DNA of 64,000 bases from the NCBI GenBank assembly GCA_002224055.1, contig AZLU01000002.1, positions 548,827-612,826 on the forward strand. Reading direction: 5' to 3'. This document shows positions 10,377 to 21,514 of this stretch, one piece after another. This DNA comes from Pezizomycotina sp. ARF18. Its lineage: Eukaryota > Ascomycota. Position numbers and translations under genes: made by a program. Position 1 is the first letter of the stretch, and each line of letters starts with the position of its first letter. The notes below the pieces were generated by a model. It searched no databases. It had not been told where the DNA came from and saw only the letters and a list, made by a program, of their open reading frames with translations.

Positions 10377-13179
10377 ATGGACCCATTCAGCTTATCCACC
10401 GGCATCGCAGGCTTCATCGGCCTATCTCTTCAGATCGCAGAGGTACTGCACGAATACGTTAGCTCGGTTGCAGCGGCAAAAAAGGATGCGCAAAAATTAG
10501 TTGCCAAAGTCGAGGCGCTTCGCCTCGTTCTAGAGCAGTTCGTAAAGTTCCTCCGCGAGGAGGACAGCGAAAGGTGTTCGTTCAAGGATACCTCAGGGCT
10601 ATGTCCCGTCGTTGCGATATGTAGGGAATAGTTGTAATTCTTTGTACTAAAAGCTGGTGAAGGTGACTGGTAAAAAATAACACGCTGGAAAGATTGGCGT
10701 GGCCGTTTAAAGAGAAGAGACCTCCGTGTCTGTGCAGGCGCTAGATCTGTGCCGCGCGATCTTTCAATTCTCGTTTTCTATAGAGAATTGGTATGCTGTG
10801 CCCTTTTCTCTAGCCTCTCTACATAAATTTCCCCTTCCTATCTTTATAATCTAGCAAAGGATCTTTAATGGAATAACTATTAATTATTGGGAGGAATATA
10901 GTGCTCTGATGTCAAAGACGAGAGATGAGATCTTATCGCAGCTGAAGACGCAGAAAGATCGGCTAATAGGGAACATGAAAATGATGAGCGCGATGCCTGA
11001 CATGGTAAAGACTATGTCGGGCATGGTGGATGAGATATCAAGTGTCGTAAATGCTCTAACGACATTAGAAGACACCTCTGTGGCCATCCATAATATGGTT
11101 GCTGGAATGGACAAGCGGCAACGGGTAGAATCAGACGGTAATTACTACTATTTTCCGTTTAACGTATAGGCACATTGTCGACTGATTGTACAAGTGAGAT
11201 TATACATTAGCTATCTCCCTTGGAACCTCCCAAACGCCATCAGAATGTACGCTCAGTGAGGGTCGAAGGCACCGGTCAATGGCTTCTAAAGGAGCCTGAC
11301 TTTCAAGAATGCTCTGGTCAATCGGATTGGAACGATATCTGCGTCCTTTGTTGCTATGGAATTCCAGGTGCTGGCAAAACAGTCCTGGCGTACGTATAGT
11401 CCCATCTCATTAGAAGTTTGAAAGCTTCCAGTGAGCGTACGTGTCCAAAGTTTGGCTTCTAAATATCAATTACAGCTGCGGATATCATCTGCTTGCATAT
11501 AGGTCGCTGGTTATTGATTATATTGCACAGCAACAGGCTGATATGGATCCGCTGATAAGGCTATTGCACTTGTCTTCGTATACTGCGACTACCGAGACCA
11601 AGCCCAACAGACACCATTGAATTCACTAGGCAGCCTGCTTGGACGGTTCGTGGCGGGCTTGCCATGAATGCCGGAGGAGTTAGTCGATTATTACGAGAAA
11701 TGCCAGAAGGTTACCAGATTGCCTGAGCTTGAAGACATTGAGGCTGAGCTAGGACGAATCTGCCAGTCTCTACGATTGATAAACTTTATATATGCGTGGA
11801 TGCTATGGATGAGTGCAAAGACGGTGACGGTTTCCTGAGCCGCTTCAGAAGCTATTGTCGCAGTCGTCGATAGTATAGATCTTCATTGCGAGCCTGCCTC
11901 ACATGCGTGATACCATAGAAAGATATCTCGAATACTCACGCAATATAATTATCGAAGCCGATCCTGAGGGACCTGAATAAATTCATTTCCGCTGAAATCG
12001 AAAAGGACCGCGAATGGAGACCAACTCCAATGGATGACCAATTGGGTCCGAGGTTCAAACAAAAATTGGAGCAACGTCTCAGAAAATGTGCGTTAAAGAC
12101 GGTTTCTTGTTTCGTATATCTTTCACGCATGATGAGTTTTGATGTGTTCTAACCATGTTGGCAAATTTAGATATAAATAGGTTTCTTTTACCAGCACTTC
12201 AAATAAGGGAAGTGCTCGAACAGACAACAAACGAAAGAGGCGAGACGCTCTGAGTGTGCTGCCAAAAAAACCTTGATGACGCCTATAAATCTACCATCGA
12301 AAGGATCAAGAAACAGCCTACAGGAGCATCTGACGAAGCGATGAATATATTGATGTGGGTCCACCTTGCCGAAGACCCGCTCGATATCGAGAGGCTTTTT
12401 CATGCTCTTTCGGTGGTTCCAGGCGACTCCGGGCTCGACGTTGACAATTTCCCATCCTTGGAAGAATGGCTAGACAGCTGCTTCGGCCTCGTAGTGGTAG
12501 ACGAGGAGAGTTCTACCGTACGCCTGGTGCATTTTTCCCTACAAGAGTATTTCCAACGGCACGAGGAGTTTTTTCCAAAAGGGCATGCTCGTATTGCCCA
12601 CGTTTGTCTTACTTATCTACTATTTGAAATTGGTCCTTACTATGACATGTTCGCTCGGAAGGACCAGGCGGAGGAGAACGAGTTCACTTATTTCAGGTTC
12701 TTCCGCTACGCCTCTGAAGAGTGGGGAAACCATATGCGCAAAGGCACTGAGATACCAAAGCCGTTAAAGCGTCAGCTGTTAGACCTATCAATGCGTCTAT
12801 TTACGACGGAGACGAGATTTAGGGATAGCGTCAGTTGCCCAAGTCTCGATATCGCCAAGACCTGTACTACGAACAAACTGTATCCGGCATACATATAGCG
12901 TGTTATTTTGGCATCCTTGAACTCGTCCGCGAGCTCCTGAGCGTTCAGCACTCTAATATTATGGTTCAAGACAATGGTGAGTGGGATGCGCCTCTTTACG
13001 CCTCGGCCTCCGGTCACCTAGACGTTATAAAGTTTCTCGTCGAAGAGGCTGGTGCGGAAGTCAATTCATCGGGTTCAACCGCTAGTAGATTTCGCGTGAC
13101 GGCACTGTCGATAGCCTCGAAAGAAAGAAAAGAAGGACATCTAGACATCGTTGAGTTCCTTGTCAATAGTGGTGCTTAA
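10377..13179 (+). CDS. NACHT-ankyrin NLR-like receptor 1
   Basis: STAND-type receptor of the fungal NLR class, thought to act in self/non-self recognition. The start reads MDPFSLSTGIAGFIGLSLQI, the hydrophobic N-terminal domain common on fungal STAND proteins. After a region recalling WPFKEKE in the paralogue comes a helical linker (SKTRDEILSQLKTQKDRL) ending HNMVAGMDKRQ, then VRVEGTGQWLLKEPDFQ. NACHT domain: Walker A in CCYGIPGAGKTVLA (11350-11391), VFVYCDYRDQ, Walker B in LYICVDAMDECKD (about 11785-11822), NLDDAYKSTIERIKKQP, the winged-helix segment VRLVHFSLQEYFQRH, and SGIHIACYFGILELVRELL opening about three ankyrin repeats that end at 13179. At least five slips interrupt the frame. Motif residues look intact. 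Shares the whole layout with the leftward gene at 15.3-19.3 kb. Confidence 0.85.
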
Positions 13180-13472
13180 GAGGAAGAGGTTCATGTCCAT
13201 TACAGATCGTTAAATCCTTACGTAGGTTTATCTCGTATCTAGGACCCGTAGTTGACTTTTGGCCTTGCGAGAAAAATGATGTATCAATGAGTAGGCTGGA
13301 AGTGTGGTAGTAATCTACTATTCAAATTTCAGGATATATAAACTTAAGCAGTTACAAACATAATACATTGAGGTTAAGTCAAAGTCGGTGCATACGTTTA
13401 TGACTATTTTAGAATACGGCTCTACGTTTAACGTTAACACGCGCCATGGTTCGAAATAGTCGAGGAACTCGC

Positions 13473-15325
13473 CTACAGACATATAATGCTCGACCATACC
13501 TTTCCTCGTTCCGCTATTACCAAAATGATCAGCATATACTCCACGAAGTCCTCATACGCCTTTAAATTCCAAAATTCGGCTGAGCCGCCGGAGGCGGCCA
13601 TGGCTTCTTTAATATCTTATTCCATCTTCCATCGCTAACGTATGAATTACCCTTTTTAGCCGCCCTTCCGCTTCAAATGCATCCGTACAATACCCGGTAA
13701 AGCGTGCTCTATTTGCTCCATGAACGCATCTTTAATCAACTGGTTCTCACCACTCGATATCCGAGGAAATAGTTCAGATTTTACATCAATGTGTGTCCTA
13801 TGATTGTATTCTGCTGCTTCGTCGTCCGGCTTTTGAAAAAATCTGAAAGCCAGTTTTTCGATGTCAAAGGTACCGTCACCCTTCTCTTCGGCCTCTCTAC
13901 GATAACCGTCTACCGACAGATTAGTAGAAGCATCGCTAACGCATTCCTCGGTTTTTTAAATTGCCAGAGCCAGCTGGGAGGTCGGCGTGCTAATGCTTTG
14001 GTAACGATACCAAATCCTCCAAGCCAACGTTGATTACCCCAGTTAGCCGAACATTACCGTCACCGTCAATAGTGAACATGATGTTTCGTGGGTTCAGGTA
14101 TTTGTAATGTAGTACCATAGAAGTCGACTTTTCAAGGAGTCCTCGATCCTCCATCTCCTTCAAGCTTTTTTGAAGTTCTCGAAAAGCTGTAATTAAAAGT
14201 TCGGATCTCCGCTTTATTTTTCTTTCGAACCAAGCTATATCCTCTCGGGAGAGTCCAAATTGTGGATTCTGAGTGTCAGATCCTTCATTGTCAGGTTCCC
14301 CTATGCTAGGGTCTCTTTGACCATCGGCTTCTACTTCAGCGACCCATTCTCTTTCGATGTCTTTGGATCCCTCTCCTCGTTTCTGCTATCATCTTCGCTC
14401 TGATGATCGTTTTCGTGTTTTTTACTATCTCCTGTACGTATGCCGCCATTGTCGCTTTCCTGGTTGCTTGGATTGTTGCCGTTTTTCGTATTACCCCCCT
14501 TTTCGCCTTATCCTCTTCTTTACCCCGCTCATCTTCTTCATTATAGTCTTTCATCATATCGCAAAGGGCGTCCTCGTCTTGCTCTTTATTCTTTCTCAAA
14601 TAGCAATACTTCAAATTCTCTCTTTCGAGCTTGAGCCGTTCTGAGAGAAGTTTCTCAAGCATTTCGGGAAGCGTAGAAAAGAAGAGTTGCGGTGAACTAA
14701 GTTCCTTCTTCTCCTCATAGCTTGAGATTTTTTTGTCATCCCGGCTACTTCAATACGACCTATATTGCATCATCGATCGAATCCATTGATTCCGCCATGC
14801 CGTCTAACGTCACGGCTAGTTCTCCTATCGTGTCAAACTTAAAGGACTCAATCGTCGAAATCAACCATACCACAGCAGTTACGACTTGCTTCTTCTGTGC
14901 AAGAGACAATCCAGAATATATTTCTGCAGAGGCTTGCCGTTTAGTCGCTCCTCTAACATGTATGGCGAATTTATTGAGTTCTGGTTGCTACTGTTGTTCG
15001 CGAAGACGCGGGGAACTAATAACCCATTTCCTCTGAGAAAATGAAGTAACGCTACCCGCTTCTTGATCGACGTTGCAGCCGCTATAATATCATCGGCTTC
15101 CTGGGAGCTTTCTAAACCAGCAACTCGCAGTATTGCCTCCACCGCGGGTTCAAAATGCGATCTTCCGACCATAGAGAGAGACGCGGCCATGAGGCGATTA
15201 TGCTTGCCTATGCAATGATGTGATTGCGTAGGTTGGTTTCGAGAGCCCCAGCAGCTTGAGGCGGAAATTTTCCCATGGTTCTTGACTGTATGCAAACGGT
15301 TCAGATATTTCTCACCGCTCTCCCC
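13473..15325 (-). CDS. APH-like (aminoglycoside/choline-kinase fold) phosphotransferase domain, catalytic residues altered
   Basis: Fungal APH-family kinase-like protein. Leftward segments in order: WENFRLKLLGLSKPTYAI, TSIKKRVALLHFLRGNGLLV, NSINSPYMLEERLNGKPL (typical N-lobe and hinge), KKQVVTAVVWLISTIESF, a charged insertion with strong helix propensity (14336-14662, rich in Lys/Glu), then FGLSREDIAWFERKI and the catalytic loop LHYKYLNPRNIMFTIDGDGN with RLTGVINVGLED. In active relatives the loop reads HxxDLNPRN and the metal site V-I-D-W. Here the first Asp aligns with Tyr and the second with Asn, so this may be a pseudokinase, although base errors are possible. It lies immediately behind the ankyrin end of the second NLR on the same strand, with no room for a promoter, and may be its C-terminal domain. 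Start unclear. Confidence 0.65.
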
Positions 15326-18300
15326 TCTTTAAGCCAATTGATACTTTGTCAAACGCTCTTTCGTTCCATTTATCCTTCGCATTCACATCCGCCCCGCAGT
15401 CGCGGACGAGGAACTCTACCATCTCTAGATTTGGTTTCATCCTCAATCCCATTAGAGCGTAAAAGAGGGCGTCCGGCCATTTTCATCTTTTGAATTTAAT
15501 TCAGCCTTACATTCGGATAGAAGGTATTTGGCGACCTCGAGTCTGTTCTTTTCACAGCATGAGACAATGGAGTCTGCCTGCATTGTCCTTGAATCAACTT
15601 CCGCTTTGTAATCGGAAACAAGAAACTTAACGATGTCCAGTTCTCCCCGTTTCGCAGCATATGCAAGAGGCGTTCGACTTTCTCATCTCTGGCGTCCACA
15701 CTCCGCCTTGAGTAATAAGAACCTAACAACGTCCAATTCCCTGCGTTCTGCAGCATAAGACAGCGGTGTCCGGCCCGTCTTATCCTTTGAAGTCAACTTC
15801 CGCTTTGCACTCGCAAACAAAAATATTTGACAATGTCTAACCGCTGGCCTTAACTGCCTCGAAGAGCGGCGTGCAACCTTTATTATCAGTGGTCTCTATA
15901 TCCGCACAGTTCCTCCCTAAGGAACTTAACAAGCTCCAACCCGCCCGCCGAGAAGCATGGAATAATGGCGTCCACCCTTGTTTGTCCTTTGAGTTCACCT
16001 CTGCTCTCTTTTCGATAAGATACCCAACTACCTCCAATTTCCCGGACCCAGAAGCGTAAGACAGAGGTGTCTGGCCACTCTTGTCTTTCAAGTCCACCTC
16101 TGCTCCCTTTCGACAAGAAACCGTGCTATATCTATGCTTCCCCGAGACGATGCATGAAAAAGAGGCGTCGTGTAACTTGGATATTCTTTCGAGTTTAAGT
16201 CCGCTTTCTTTCCAGCATGAAATTGACGACTTCAAGGTTTCCGGAACGGAATGCCATAGGTAAATACTCTGATGCCTCTTTCGAGCCGTCCTTCAGTTTC
16301 TTATCGAAGAGAAACTTAAATATCTCCACGTGGCCCTTTTCTAAGGCTATTGGTAAAATAGGTTCAAACGAGTCACGTCTTGCGGACCGGACGTCACTTC
16401 TTTCTATGTACTCAGCAAGATCTGCGCCCCACATCCCCTCAGGCCACTGTAAAAGGTCAGAGTCTTCATACTCTATGTTCGCGCCGCCGTCCAGAACTAG
16501 AAATTTGACAACCTCTAGGTGACCTTGCTCTGAGGCGTAAAATAGTGGGGTTAGACAATAGTGGGGTTAGACGGGCCGCATTTGGGCGATGACCTCCGAC
16601 CGTACGCAGATCGCACGAACGACTTCGAGTAGGCCGAAGTAAGCCGCGATGTGTAAGCCAGGCGTTGTCTTCGCGGTCTTGAGGCTATGGCCCGCGATTT
16701 CCGAGAAGCGACGAACGCTGCGTTTGAGTGTCGATTCGTCCTGAGGAAACGCACGGAAATGTCCAAAAGCTGTCGATGCAGCTCACATGGTTTCTGGCTT
16801 GCTATGCGCACATGGTGACCCCAGTTGCTGGAAGCATACTCGAAGAACCCAAATTTCTTCAGCGGCTTCATTTTGGGCATTTTAGCAAAGCTATCGTAGT
16901 ACTCTCCATCGTCAAAGTTCAAGTATGTGAGGCAAGTCAAAGCGAGCAAGGCGTGTCCATCGGGTAATAATTCTTCGTGGCGCTGTAAGGTATTCCTGGA
17001 GCGAGAAATGGACCAGGCGGACTGTGGAAGTCTCCTCATCTACCGCAACGAGTCCGAAGCAGCCATCTAGCCAGGTGTCAATCGATTGGAAGTTGTCAAC
17101 GTCGAGTGTAGTATCCCCGGCCCCGGCTCAACAGCCAACGCATGGAAAAGCGTGCCGTTTTTAACGGCTTTAAGGCGAAGTGAATCCATGTTAAAATGTT
17201 CTTTGTTACCTTACGCAAGTCCTCTGGGTGATTTTCGATCCTCTCGATCGTCGATTTATAGGCGTCGTCTAAATTATTTGGTAGCCTATTCAGGGCCTCG
17301 CGCCGTTTGCGCTTAGTCGTTTTCTCGAGCACTTCGCGGATCTGCAGAGCAGGCAAGAGGAACCGAACCTATAATAGATTTTTTTTAGGCAAAGATTTTA
17401 GAATTTTAATTTCCCCAGTACGAAGATGGGGGAGCTCGAGTCATTCGTTGAGCCTTACATTTTCTCCGACGATTTTCCGATCTTGGCTAAAATCTCAACT
17501 TTTAGTTATCGTCCATGAGCGACGGATCACGCTGACGATTTTTCTCGATCTCCGAAGAGACGAATTTTTCAATGTCTTCTGGACTCGCTTCGACGGCAAT
17601 CCTAAGTGGCTCCTTTAGGCGCTTCTCAATACGACCTTGCATGTGAGGTCGGCTCGTAATAAAAACCTTCGCACCCAGCTGAGACGATAGTGAATGGAGA
17701 AGCTTCAGGAACATGTCGAGCTCGTTATCCCGACATTCGTCCATCGCGTCTACACAGATAAAGACTCCATCTGTTGCAGAAGATTGGCAAATGCGGACAA
17801 GTTCCGCTTCCATCTTACCAAATTCGCGTATAGGTGTCGCCTGTTTGATACCCTGCTCATAATACCGCTGTAGCTCGGTGGGAACGACGGCAAGACAGCT
17901 ACTACTGCCGGAGCAGGCTTCCAAGCATATTCAAAGCAGTTTTGCTGGTCTCGATCCCTGTAATCACAGTACATGTATACCATGGTAAGATTCTTCCCTA
18001 CTTTCTTGCCATAAATTTGCTGCTGCGTGAGGTGGTCTATTACCAATGATCTATATATAAATTTCTTTTAGTCTTTATGGATTCGTATAAATAGCCCTAA
18101 AATGTGATAATGATCAAATAAACGTACGTAAGAACCGTCTTCCCGGCACCGGGTATACCATAGCAGCAGAGGATACGGTTGGAATCAATATCTGCTCGAT
18201 TATTCCAGGATCGAAATTAGGCTCATCTAAGAACCATTGTCCCGTGCCTTTGACTCTTAGTGATCGTACATCCTGATGACGTTTGGGTGGCTCAATGGCG

Positions 18301-19258
18301 ATAGCCACTGAAATAGTTTTACTAGGTCCCCGTTAGTAAAGGCATAGAAAACAAAGCGAAAAACAGTATGAAAATGCATATATAGATCAATAGCTGGTTG
18401 ATTACGATCTGATTCTAGTTGTTGCCTCTGATCTCCCCCTGCGAGCCTCTGATCCATCCCGATAAGCCTCCGATCTATCCCTGTGATGACACTTTGGGTA
18501 CCAGCGACGATATTTTGAGTCCCAACAACGACGGATTGAGTTCCAGAGACGATATTATGAAATCTCTGGTGTCTTCCAAGGCCGTCAGGGAGTTTTTAAC
18601 ATTCAATATCTGATCCGACGTTCGAGATATCTCCTGCAGTACGGAACCGGTCATTATCTGTTTGACGCCATCCAGTTTCCTTTGATTCTCTTCAAGGATA
18701 GGTAGAATCTCGGATCTCGTTTTCGACAATAAAGCGCTTCGAATTCGCTCCGGCCGTGTGATTGGGGTGAAAAATTAGAATTGTAACATAAATATCCAAT
18801 TTATTTAACTCGGATAAGTTCGACAGGGGAGCAAGTTGTTTTTCAACACACCAGTTATCGATCGTAAGCGAAAATTCAAGAATACCACGGCAGCGGTCGA
18901 GCTTCAGTACTGCCTGAGCAAACTCTTTCTCTTTGAATGGCCATACCAAGAGTCCAAAATTATTCTTGTTAATCACTAGTTTCCGGTGCAGAGAGAGGAC
19001 CTATTTTTTGCATATTGCGATGACGGAGCGAAGGCATGAGGTGTTATCGAAAGATAAGCCACTATTTGCTTCTTCCTCGCAAAGAAATTTAACAAGGCGC
19101 TCCAGAACAACGTGCAGAGCCCCGACTTCCGTAAGTAAAGACCGCGCATCCTTTTTCGCCGATGCCACGGAACTGATGTACTGGTGCAACAGCCCGGACA
19201 CTTGAAGGGTCAAGCCGATGAAGCCCGCTACACTAGCCGATAGACTGATAGGATCCAT
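15326..19258 (-). CDS. NACHT-ankyrin NLR-like receptor 2
   Basis: Paralogue of the rightward receptor. Start MDPISLSASVAGFIGLTLQV at 19258, then SVASAKKDARSLLTEVGALH, LVWPFKEKEFAQAVLKLDR, a linker SKTRSEILPILEENQRKLDG and a 7-residue repeat array (separate entry). NACHT: VKGTGQWFLDEPNFDPGI, Walker A in LCCYGIPGAGKTVLT (about 18125-18172), VYMYCDYRDRDQQNCFEYAW, Walker B in GVFICVDAMDECRDNEL (about 17713-17765), ITSRPHMQGRIEKRL, NLDDAYKSTIERIENHP, and VRLVHFSLQEY. About eight to ten ankyrin repeats follow down to 15.33 kb, for example TPLFYASEQGHLEVVKFLV and TPLSYASGSGKLEVVGYLIE. The last is LEMVEFLVRDCGADVNAKD. At least eight frame slips. Its repeat domain is much longer than in the first receptor. 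Tail-to-tail with the first NLR, with the APH-like domain in between. Confidence 0.85.
18425..18562 (-). repeat. 7-residue repeat array between linker and NACHT of NLR 2
   Basis: Read leftward in the frame that matches the paralogue (HNMVAGMD there, HNIVSGTQ here), this segment is about six units of seven residues of the type (N/S)(I/V)(V/I)xG(T/I/M)(Q/D): for example NIVSGTQ, NIVAGTQ and RRLIGMD, running on into the shared QRQQLESD-like end. The first NLR has a single such unit. The DNA repeats every 21 bases. A one-base slip before the array makes another frame look longer. Confidence 0.6.
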
Positions 19259-20998
19259 GGTCCATGGTAAACTTAAGAAATACGAAAGGCAATAATGATT
19301 CCGTGGAAAATTAGTGCGTTGCTTTCTCTATTGTATTGATATTTTTGAACATGAATTAGGAGTTCTTGGAGAGATGGTTAAGCGCTGATATATGCTCTTG
19401 AAATGCGGGGACAGCCTCGCGTGCTTCGCTTCCCTCGTGAATCAATTATATCATTCTATTCACGGGATTTGTATCTCAGCCTTGTCGCACATCGATATGC
19501 ATTTGATTCCAGGGTAAACTTTTCTATATTATTGGGGAATGCGCTCTTTGGCCGCTGGGTCCTTGTGAGGTGTGCACGTATTAGCCCAGAATTGCACTAT
19601 ACAAACGCTTAACAACCCGGGAGCACGAGCAAAAGCACGAATGGATTTAATATAATGCCATTATTTCCAAACATTTGGAATGCCGAACTGGGCTCTTAGC
19701 AATTCTCAAAGCACCATGTAATTGTAGAGGAATATATTGAATCTCCCGCACTTTTGATAGATAGCTCAAGGGATAGCTCCCTTCCTACTAAAAGGAATCC
19801 ATCGCTACATTTATAAACCTATAGAGAATTTCTTTCCGCGATTACCTATCGAGGTGACTTAGCCAGACTTATATTCTAGTACTCTACACATATCACTCGG
19901 CCAATTCCCTAGTAGCTTCGATATTTATATATCGCGTCTTAACTCACTTTCGAGACGAGATTTTCTGCATTAGGCTACGTGACGTTCGACGGAGGCGGCT
20001 CTTTTCTTCCCCGTCTAAACTATTTTCGGTTACATTGGACGTTAGGATACATGGATTTGATTAGATAACTTTGAAAGTTAAATAGAAATAAAAAAGGTAA
20101 AAATTTTTAGATTAGAGAACGGGACTAACATCGTCGTCTTTTGTGTTTTTAATCGCCTAAAGCTTTGTAAGTTCATGACGGCGTAAGGCAAGCCTTCATA
20201 TATAGAACCAGTCATAAGTTCCACCCCGTTATTATATACCGATTTTATTACGGGGTCGCTATTCTTTTAAGTTACGTTTATTGCATATTAGAATCTGGCC
20301 TCGTATGGATGGATTTTAATGTAGCTGATAGGCAATGGAGACGGAATACAATACTGTCGTATATCTGTTCTAGCTTGTCGAGTTTATCACTATTCTGTTG
20401 ATGATCTCAGCAAGAAACACTTATTTTCACGAGGTTAACAATAACAAAAAATATCGCATCAAGAAATTCCATTGACAAACCTTGCTCTTGCAGCAGCACC
20501 GAGCTTGATATACGACGGATATTCGCCAAAAAAAAACCGATTTCTATCTACAGAAAATATTAAAATTTGGTATGATGGCATTGCAATGTCTAATTTCCGT
20601 TTAGTGCTTCTATATTGATACGAGGCCTTTTCTTGTTTAGGTAGCGGGTATATTTCAACTTAAGTTACGTTACTTAACCGATGTATTTACTATTACGACT
20701 CCTATTATTAATAATAATTCGAAAAACAAGAAGTCAGTATACAGCATCAATATATAGAAAATCCCTTTATATTGTAAATTATACTTCGGAGGAAGAAGAA
20801 TCACAGGCGAAGCCTGCTCTCAACAGGCCATGCAGATCGCAGCGTGACACTCCCGTATCTTCAATCTAAGAAGTCACGAAGTCTCGACACCCCAAAACAG
20901 GAGGCCAAAGCCTCAAACCTCTGATACTCACATTCTCCCTTCAAAGGTAACCTTCTAGAAGTAAAAACCGTTCAAATTCCGTTCGCCTACAGAACACG
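19259..20998. other. AT-rich gene-poor stretch behind NLR 2
   Basis: Upstream of the leftward NLR. A second CCATGG lies directly upstream of its start codon. No frame with convincing protein character. The base composition is the most AT-rich of the accessory island; decayed repeats would be expected, but I recognise none. Confidence 0.4.
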
Positions 20999-21514
20999 TC
21001 AGACATTCACAGCACAGCCTTCAGGAACAAAAAGTTCACCTTGTGGGGAAGTTAAGAAATTAAGACATTGTTTTTTCTGCAAGGGCGAAGCATATTATTC
21101 CCACGTTATGATACATTCCTCAAAGGGAAACTCGTTTTTTCGATTTTCTATAGCTATCGCATACGCCGCTCATTCTGAAGTTCGCATTGCGATTGCGATA
21201 ATCATTTCTGACAAAGCTTCCTCTTCACGGACACGCATAGAAAATAATAACCGTGGCATTCAAACCTCCCTTCTTTTCAATCCTTGCTCTGAGTGCGGGT
21301 TCCAAGGATCAAGGAACACAAGAGCTCTGAAGAATACAGAAACATTTTCTCTTCCTTTAGTTATGACATCGGCTCGGCCGAAAAACGTACTACCCAAAAT
21401 GTCAACCCAATAATACTTGACCTCCGCAACAACCGACCGTAAGAACGGAATATTGTCCACGAGGGAATCAATCTCTTTGTTTAGAAAAGGCTCCTTCCCG
21501 TTTGTGATGTACAA
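20999..21514 (-). pseudogene. Unrecognised broken protein remnant
   Basis: One leftward frame keeps protein-like composition for about 170 residues although three stop codons (TGA, TGA, TAA) interrupt it: NKEIDSLVDNIPFLRSVVAE, VKYYWVDILGSTFFGRADVI, VFFRALVFLDPWNPH, MRVREEEALSEMIIAIAM, KNEFPFEECIITWE, CLNFLTSPQGELFVPEG. Stops without frame slips differ from the indel damage elsewhere in the window and suggest real decay. No family recognised and no neighbours to guide a guess. Confidence 0.35.
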
